Shown here: positions 6,992 through 10,135 of the stretch, in pieces
Numbering within the stretch: the stretch's first letter is position 1
Layout: the number at the start of each line of letters is the position of its first letter
NCBI GenBank assembly: GCA_029939085.1
Contig: JAOZTQ010000034.1
Coordinates: 1 to 10,135, forward strand
Direction: 5' to 3'
DNA length: 10,135 nt
Origin: Candidatus Nanopelagicales bacterium
GTDB taxonomy: Bacteria; Actinomycetota; Actinomycetes; S36-B12; GCA-2699445
The notes under the pieces: generated by a model
Databases searched by the model: none
Seen by the model: the letters and a program-made list of their open reading frames with translations, nothing else
What the model was told of the DNA's origin: nothing
Made by a program: the position numbers and the translations under genes

Positions 6992-7008
6992 GTCCCGCTG
7001 AGTGGGAC
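6992..7008 (-). terminator. Small hairpin at the end of the cis-prenyltransferase gene
   Basis: GTCCCGC and GTGGGAC pair over 7 bp (one G-T wobble) around a TGA triloop, starting inside the stop codon of the cis-prenyltransferase gene on the minus strand. No U-tract follows, so termination before phoH is only possible, not established. Confidence 0.28.
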
Positions 7009-7769
7009 TAGCCACCAAAACGACGCTGTCGCTGGGAATAAGCGCGAAGAGCACGCATGAAGTCAACCCTTCGAAAATCGGGCCACAACGCTTCGCAGAA
7101 GTAGAACTCGGAGTGGGCACTCTGCCACAGCAGGAAGCCAGACAATCTTTGCTCACCCGAGGTTCGAATAACCAAATCCGGATCGGGTTGGCCTCGGGTG
7201 TAGAGGTGATCTGCTATGTGCTCAACATCCAGTACTTGCGCAAGATCATCTAGGCTCGTCCCCAGTTCATGGTGTTCCTGCAACAAACTACGAACTGCGT
7301 CGACCAACTCGCGGCGTCCGCCGTAACCCACCGCAATGTTGACCGTTAGTCCGTCGACATCACTGGTCCGCTCATCGGCTGACTTTAGCAACGTGCTGAA
7401 CTCAGCCGGCAGCAAATCTAGAGCGCCAACGGGATGGATCCGCCAACGACCTCGATCAGCTAGATCTTGGACCGTGTCGTTGATGATGGTTAGCAACGAT
7501 CCGAGTTCCGGCGCGGGCCGCTGGAGATTATCGGTCGAAAGCATCCACAACGTGACTACTTCCACTCCAGCTTCTTCGCACCAGCCGAGAAACTCAGCGA
7601 CGCGGGCGGCACCGGCCCGATGTCCGGCGTCAGAAGATGAACCGTGGTAATCGGCCCAGCGGCGATTACCGTCAAGAATCACGCCAACGTGACGCGGCAA
7701 CTGCTCTGCCGGCAATGTATGCAGCACGCGGTTCGCGTACAGTCCGTAGACCGCGCTGCGCAAACCCAT
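7008..7769 (-). CDS. Short-chain cis-prenyltransferase (isoprenyl transferase, Rv1086-like)
   Basis: A cis-prenyl diphosphate synthase of the UppS family adds isopentenyl units to an allylic diphosphate to make Z-configured polyprenyl carriers. The 253 residues are full length. The catalytic motif VGVILDGNRRWA is at 28-39 (D33, R36, R37), followed by LWMLSTDNLQR (74-84), VNIAVGYGGRREL (143-155) and DLVIRTSGEQRLSGFLLWQ (198-216), with R202, R208 and S210 for the homoallylic diphosphate and E221 next. The ending RRFGG is typical. Its closeness to phoH and wording such as LSTDNLQR suggest the Rv1086 type, which in M. tuberculosis makes Z,E-farnesyl diphosphate, rather than the main undecaprenyl/decaprenyl synthase; that specificity is inference. 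The ATG at 7769 has AAGGAGAGG nine bases upstream. It lies downstream of DUF3817 on the same strand, 101 bp away. Confidence 0.94.
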   Translation of the reverse strand: MGLRSAVYGLYANRVLHTLPAEQLPRHVGVILDGNRRWADYHGSSSDAGHRAGAARVAEFLGWCEEAGVEVVTLWMLSTDNLQRPAPELGSLLTIINDTVQDLADRGRWRIHPVGALDLLPAEFSTLLKSADERTSDVDGLTVNIAVGYGGRRELVDAVRSLLQEHHELGTSLDDLAQVLDVEHIADHLYTRGQPDPDLVIRTSGEQRLSGFLLWQSAHSEFYFCEALWPDFRRVDFMRALRAYSQRQRRFGG

Positions 7770-7778
7770 AACCGGCTA

Positions 7779-7787
7779 CCTCTCCTT
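7779..7787 (-). promoter_or_regulatory. Ribosome binding site of the cis-prenyltransferase gene
   Basis: On the minus strand AAGGAGAGG ends nine bases before the ATG at 7769, fixing that start. The rest of the 101-bp gap up to DUF3817 holds only a weak -10-like TAGCCT (minus strand, 7803-7798) and no clear terminator. Confidence 0.7.
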
Positions 7788-7870
7788 GCTCAGGTCCAGG
7801 CTAGCCGAGGTAACGCGCCAAACTGGATTCGACGTGACCAAACTAGCAATCACATAACGCCCCACAGTTT

Positions 7871-8242
7871 TTACTGAGGTAAATCGAGTATCGGCTTGAC
7901 CCTACGCGTGACCCAGCGTTCCGCGACAAAACTCATGAATGGAATCGTTCCGGCCAGCACGATCAGTAGCGCCTTACCTAGGTGCCACTTCATCCTAAAG
8001 ACGAGGTCCAAAGACACGACCACATACGCGATGTAGAGCCAACCGTGAGCGATCCAACCAATCGAGTACCAAGCTGCAGATCCATCGAATAGATATTTAT
8101 AGGGAAGCCCGATAACGGTCATAACTGCCAGCAGCACACCCGTTATGAAGGCCATGACCTGGAATCGCAGCAGGGCACCAGAAAGACCCTTAGTCCGCAC
8201 GTTCCCAGCGGTTGGCACAGTTTCGCTACCTTGAGATGTCAC
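7871..8242 (-). CDS. DUF3817 family integral membrane protein
   Basis: This 123-residue membrane protein belongs to a small family of unknown function that is common in actinomycetes. A polar N-terminus of about 20 residues is followed by three hydrophobic segments at roughly 26-47, 60-82 and 88-107, and a basic tail (VTRRVKPILDLPQ). Family features visible are LRFQVMAFITGVLL at the first helix, IGWIAHGWLYIAYV at about 61-74 and a PFMSFVAERW ending of the last helix. No catalytic motif is seen. The GTG at 8242 has no ribosome binding site, but TAGTCT ends 6 nt before it, the same arrangement as at other starts here, so it is probably transcribed from its own leaderless promoter. It lies 40 bp behind the SURF1-like gene on the same strand, hinting at a membrane or respiratory context. 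Confidence 0.88.
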   Translation of the reverse strand: MTSQGSETVPTAGNVRTKGLSGALLRFQVMAFITGVLLAVMTVIGLPYKYLFDGSAAWYSIGWIAHGWLYIAYVVVSLDLVFRMKWHLGKALLIVLAGTIPFMSFVAERWVTRRVKPILDLPQ

Positions 8243-8248
8243 ACTTCT

Positions 8249-8254
8249 AGACTA
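8249..8254 (-). promoter_or_regulatory. -10 element of the DUF3817 gene, leaderless type
   Basis: On the minus strand TAGTCT is followed by six bases and the GTG at 8242. The position supports GTG as the true start and suggests the gene has its own promoter in the 40-bp gap behind the SURF1-like gene. Confidence 0.5.
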
Positions 8255-8282
8255 ACTGTCCTCATCAATGGCGCAGACTGGA

Positions 8283-9020
8283 TCACTGAGCGGTTTCATT
8301 CGGCTGCTCCGGAAGCCGGGAGGCGATCCGTAGACCTCTGAACCAGACGAACAGCACAAGTCCAGCAAAGACGATCCATTGCAGGCTATAGAGGGCGTTT
8401 TGCAGTGGAAATGGCACGTCTGGATCAGCACCAAACACCGGGCGAATCCGTTCGAAATCGGGGTTAGGCGACGTTGCGGTCACGTAGCCAGGCGCAATAT
8501 TTGCGTTCGAGGGCCACTGTGTCGCCAATCCCGATGACGTGATTGTGACCAGAGGTTCATCCGGTGTGATCGGCGCATCACGATAGAAATTTTCGTCGGG
8601 TTGCACTCTGCCCAAAGTAGACGATGCGAGATTAGTGACCTCAGGTTTTGGCGCTGCCGACGGATCGTCTACCCATCCTTGTAGTAGCGGCACAGTTCGC
8701 CCATCATTAAGCCTCACTCCGTCCACAACCCAAAACCCAGCTTCACCAGAGTCATTGGTACGTGTCCGGACAAAACTACGAGCCTCAGGGACGAATTCTC
8801 CGTCGAGCCGCACTTCCCGACCCAGCACGTCTAGCGGCAAATCGGAACCAGTAACGACATCTGGGTAGGCCGCGAGCTCTGCTGCAGCTGCTCGTTCCAC
8901 GATCAGTTGGTCTTGAGTCCTTTGGTACTGCCACCAGGCCGCAATGAGACATAAAGCGACGGCAACGACAGCTAGCGCAGTAAAGCCAAGCCAGCGAGGG
9001 GTGAGCAGAGTGCGGAGCAT
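8283..9020 (-). CDS. SURF1-like cytochrome oxidase assembly protein
   Basis: SURF1 proteins assist assembly of haem-copper cytochrome oxidase, probably by handling haem a. This 245-residue protein has the family architecture. One membrane helix lies near the N-terminus (about 11-30, LLTPRWLGFTALAVV followed by AAWWQYQR), then an extracytoplasmic domain (about 35-205) with VRLDGEF, FWVVDGVRL and VPLLQGWV, and a second helix near the C-terminus (about 211-230) preceded by NALYSLQW. The opening LTPRWLGF is typical of actinobacterial members. The protein contains no histidine at all, so the position of the haem-binding His of the proteobacterial family, just before the second helix, appears to be Asn. 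The ATG overlaps the upstream gene's stop in TGATG, implying translational coupling; no strong ribosome binding site is seen. DUF3817 follows 40 bp downstream. Confidence 0.9.
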   Translation of the reverse strand: MLRTLLTPRWLGFTALAVVAVALCLIAAWWQYQRTQDQLIVERAAAAELAAYPDVVTGSDLPLDVLGREVRLDGEFVPEARSFVRTRTNDSGEAGFWVVDGVRLNDGRTVPLLQGWVDDPSAAPKPEVTNLASSTLGRVQPDENFYRDAPITPDEPLVTITSSGLATQWPSNANIAPGYVTATSPNPDFERIRPVFGADPDVPFPLQNALYSLQWIVFAGLVLFVWFRGLRIASRLPEQPNETAQ

Positions 9021-9310
9021 CAGCTGTCTGAAACGTCCTCGTTATTCGGACGATTTGGATCTGCCGGTTTTGACGCGTTACCCGAGGAACCCTGGGGCGG
9101 TGCTTCTTCGTCAAAGTCGATTTTTTTAAGTTGACGGTTCATGGAAAGCACCAGAACTATGATCGCTGCAGCTAGACCTGCAAAAAGAAGGAATCCAACC
9201 AGGCCAGGCGAAAGCACACTCGGGTCGATGTTTTGACGCGGAGGAGAGGGCGCTGGATTAGGCGTCTCCGCCCACCAGATCGAGGCCACCTGCGCTACTA
9301 CTTCAGCCAC
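9020..9310 (-). CDS. Small single-helix membrane protein coupled to SURF1
   Basis: This 96-residue hypothetical protein has one membrane helix. After a Pro-rich stretch (18-30), the segment SPGLVGFLLFAGLAAAIIVLVL runs from 34 to 55 and is followed by SMNRQLKKIDFDEE, a basic then acidic stop-transfer. The rest is a polar, disordered-looking tail. Small proteins with a PGLVGF helix entry and an MNRxLKKI exit are widespread and uncharacterised in actinomycetes, which is recalled family knowledge without a database name. I chose GTG at 9310 because GGGAG lies eight bases upstream; a longer frame begins at GTG 9340 but would contain that ribosome binding site. The stop overlaps the SURF1-like ATG by one base, so the two are translated together. 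No function can be assigned beyond a possible link to oxidase assembly. Confidence 0.8.
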   Translation of the reverse strand: MAEVVAQVASIWWAETPNPAPSPPRQNIDPSVLSPGLVGFLLFAGLAAAIIVLVLSMNRQLKKIDFDEEAPPQGSSGNASKPADPNRPNNEDVSDS

Positions 9311-9318
9311 CTGCAAAA

Positions 9319-9323
9319 CTCCC
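9319..9323 (-). promoter_or_regulatory. Ribosome binding site deciding the small membrane protein start
   Basis: On the minus strand GGGAG is followed by eight bases and GTG at 9310. It supports this start over the in-frame GTG at 9340, which has no such site. Confidence 0.6.
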
Positions 9324-9338
9324 GCCTTTCGATAACGC

Positions 9339-9348
9339 ACACTATTGT
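9339..9348. promoter_or_regulatory. Overlapping divergent -10-like hexamers
   Basis: TATTGT (+, 9343-9348) could serve the DUF4307 gene, and TAGTGT (-, 9344-9339) could serve the small membrane protein gene. They share two base pairs in the 77-bp divergent gap. No good -35 elements were found, so this rests on the TANNNT pattern and position only. Confidence 0.3.
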
Positions 9349-9371
9349 CTCAGGAAACACCGCATCCGCGC

Positions 9372-9378
9372 GGAGGGG
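9372..9378 (+). promoter_or_regulatory. Ribosome binding site of the DUF4307 gene
   Basis: GGAGGGG ends nine bases before the ATG at 9388 and confirms that start. Confidence 0.7.
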
Positions 9379-9387
9379 TAACGATCG

Positions 9388-9822
9388 ATGACGACAAAGC
9401 AAGAACTGGCGGTCCGGTACGGCGAAACAGGCCGCTCCACAGCCAATCGGGTCCTCAGTCTTTTGCTGATTATCGGATTCATCGTCATAGTCACCTGGGC
9501 TGCGATCGGTCTGTCCCGAACTGAGGTCGAAGGCAACGTTATTGGTTGGCAGGCCTTCGATCGTGAGGTCGTGGTCGATTTAGAAGTACGGGGTACCGCG
9601 CCGCAAGGTGTAGCTTGCGTTCTCCGGGCGACTGACCCTTATGCAGTTGATGTCGGTTATCAGGAAGTTGTAGTACCAAATCCACCGACAACGGCGACCG
9701 TCACAATACCCACGGTAGTTCGAGCCGGGTCGGTCATCGCTCTCGGCTGTGCTCCGGTCGGCGAAGACCTATCGGTGCCACCGCCAGACTTTCCCCCCGG
9801 AGTCGCAATACCTCAGGCTTGA
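9388..9822 (+). CDS. DUF4307 family membrane-anchored protein
   Basis: This 144-residue actinobacterial protein has unknown function. The N-terminus TTKQELAVRYG carries the xRYG signature that begins DUF4307 proteins. One hydrophobic helix at about 22-44 follows (VLSLLLIIGFIVIVTWAAIGL), then a beta-rich, probably extracytoplasmic domain. In that domain the family pattern of a V-x-V-x-F/L-E-V strand, a G-V-A-C-V-L-R strand (cysteine at 77) and a DVGYQEV strand is visible. A second cysteine (about 126) could pair with the first if the domain is outside; that is inference. The C-terminus is Pro-rich. In M. tuberculosis and many relatives the DUF4307 gene sits between greA and mca (mycothiol conjugate amidase). 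Neither is present here; the neighbours are the small membrane protein gene and an NlpC/P60 gene. It has its own ribosome binding site. Confidence 0.85.
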   Translation: MTTKQELAVRYGETGRSTANRVLSLLLIIGFIVIVTWAAIGLSRTEVEGNVIGWQAFDREVVVDLEVRGTAPQGVACVLRATDPYAVDVGYQEVVVPNPPTTATVTIPTVVRAGSVIALGCAPVGEDLSVPPPDFPPGVAIPQA

Positions 9823-9847
9823 GTTAACTCACTCAGATCTTGCCGAG

Positions 9848-10135
9848 TCATCGGATGAAGCGGCGGGCACCCGACACGTTATTCCAGCGAACGGGAACGA
9901 CTCGCACTCGTCCCGCGGAGTCCGGCGCTTCCAGCATTTTGTCGTTGCCAACGTAGATCGCAACGTGGTGAGCAAATTCTTGCGTGCCCCAGAAAATGAA
10001 GTCTCCTGGCTTCATTTTTTTTATTGGCACTTTGCGTCCAGCACGGAACTGTGGGTCGGCATCACGCGGAATGGTCTTGCCATGTGCACGAAACAGATTC
10101 CAGAGCAATCCAGAGCAGTCCATACCCCATGCGGA
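9848..10135 (-). CDS. NlpC/P60 family peptidoglycan endopeptidase (5' end missing)
   Basis: This is the catalytic C-terminal part of a secreted or cell-wall cysteine peptidase that cleaves peptide stems of peptidoglycan. The frame is open to the window edge, where it reads SAWGMDCSGLLWNLFRAHG, so the start lies outside. Counting from the Met at 10123, the nucleophile is C3 in DCSG. The catalytic His is in HHVAIYVG (H53, or H52). A Glu at 65 (MLEAP) lies 12 residues after H53, the spacing I recall for the Cys-His-Glu triad of mycobacterial RipA. The structural motifs IPRDADPQ and MKPGDFIFW are also present, and the domain ends the protein, as is common. The coding strand has an unbroken A8 run at 10015-10022 inside IKKMK. 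N-terminal parts (signal peptide, coiled coil or SH3-type repeats) cannot be seen. It converges on the DUF4307 gene with a 25-bp gap. Confidence 0.93.
   Translation of the reverse strand, partial: SAWGMDCSGLLWNLFRAHGKTIPRDADPQFRAGRKVPIKKMKPGDFIFWGTQEFAHHVAIYVGNDKMLEAPDSAGRVRVVPVRWNNVSGARRFIR

Noticed and set aside
9821..9830. Perfect 10-bp palindrome GAGTTAACTC at the DUF4307 stop
   Set aside because: It has no loop, so it cannot form a stable RNA hairpin. It is short and has no second copy nearby. Probably chance.
1..10135. A new defence, mobile or biosynthetic system
   Set aside because: Every gene fits a known or conserved actinobacterial family in a largely conserved order. I see no integrase, transposase, toxin-antitoxin pair, phage gene, CRISPR-like repeat array or marked change in base composition.

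Overview
This window is a stretch of core chromosome from a member of the Actinomycetota. Base composition is only modestly GC-rich (mid-50s % where I sampled lines), which is low for the phylum. The assignment rests on a set of families that are typical of actinomycetes or largely restricted to them (DUF6542, DUF4245, DUF3817, DUF4307, PIN-PhoH), and on a gene order resembling the conserved neighbourhood around lytB2, xseA, xseB, DUF4245, fum, phoH2 and the short cis-prenyltransferase of Mycobacterium tuberculosis. A free-living aquatic lineage would fit the modest GC and tight packing, but that is inference.

Layout, left to right. (1) The 3' end of a four-helix DUF6542 membrane protein gene (+) overlaps tail to tail with ispH (-), the last enzyme of the MEP isoprenoid pathway. 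(2) ispH is divergent from the exonuclease VII pair xseA-xseB (+), with a 76-bp shared promoter region. (3) A DUF4245 anchored protein (-) converges on xseB and is divergent from a class I iron-sulphur fumarase (+). (4) The fumarase converges, with a 7-bp gap, on a minus-strand run. In transcription order this reads: small one-helix protein, SURF1-like protein, DUF3817 membrane protein, cis-prenyltransferase, PIN-PhoH ATPase. (5) At the right end a DUF4307 protein (+) is divergent from that run and converges on a truncated NlpC/P60 cell-wall peptidase gene (-) that runs off the window.

Functional themes are isoprenoid and cell-wall lipid supply (ispH, cis-prenyltransferase), DNA repair (exonuclease VII), the TCA cycle (fumarase), respiratory oxidase assembly (SURF1-like) and RNA metabolism (PhoH). 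The window looks like linked housekeeping genes rather than a dedicated system. I see no mobile element, CRISPR array, phage gene, tRNA or rRNA, and no gene-free stretch above about 150 bp.

The most notable non-coding pattern is the way starts are set. Five genes (ispH, xseA, DUF4245, fumarase, DUF3817) lack a Shine-Dalgarno sequence and instead carry a TANNNT -10-like hexamer ending 6 nt (7 nt for xseA) before the start codon, the signature of leaderless transcripts. xseB, phoH, the cis-prenyltransferase gene, the small membrane protein gene and the DUF4307 gene have clear ribosome binding sites. The SURF1-like gene is coupled to its upstream neighbour by a TGATG overlap.
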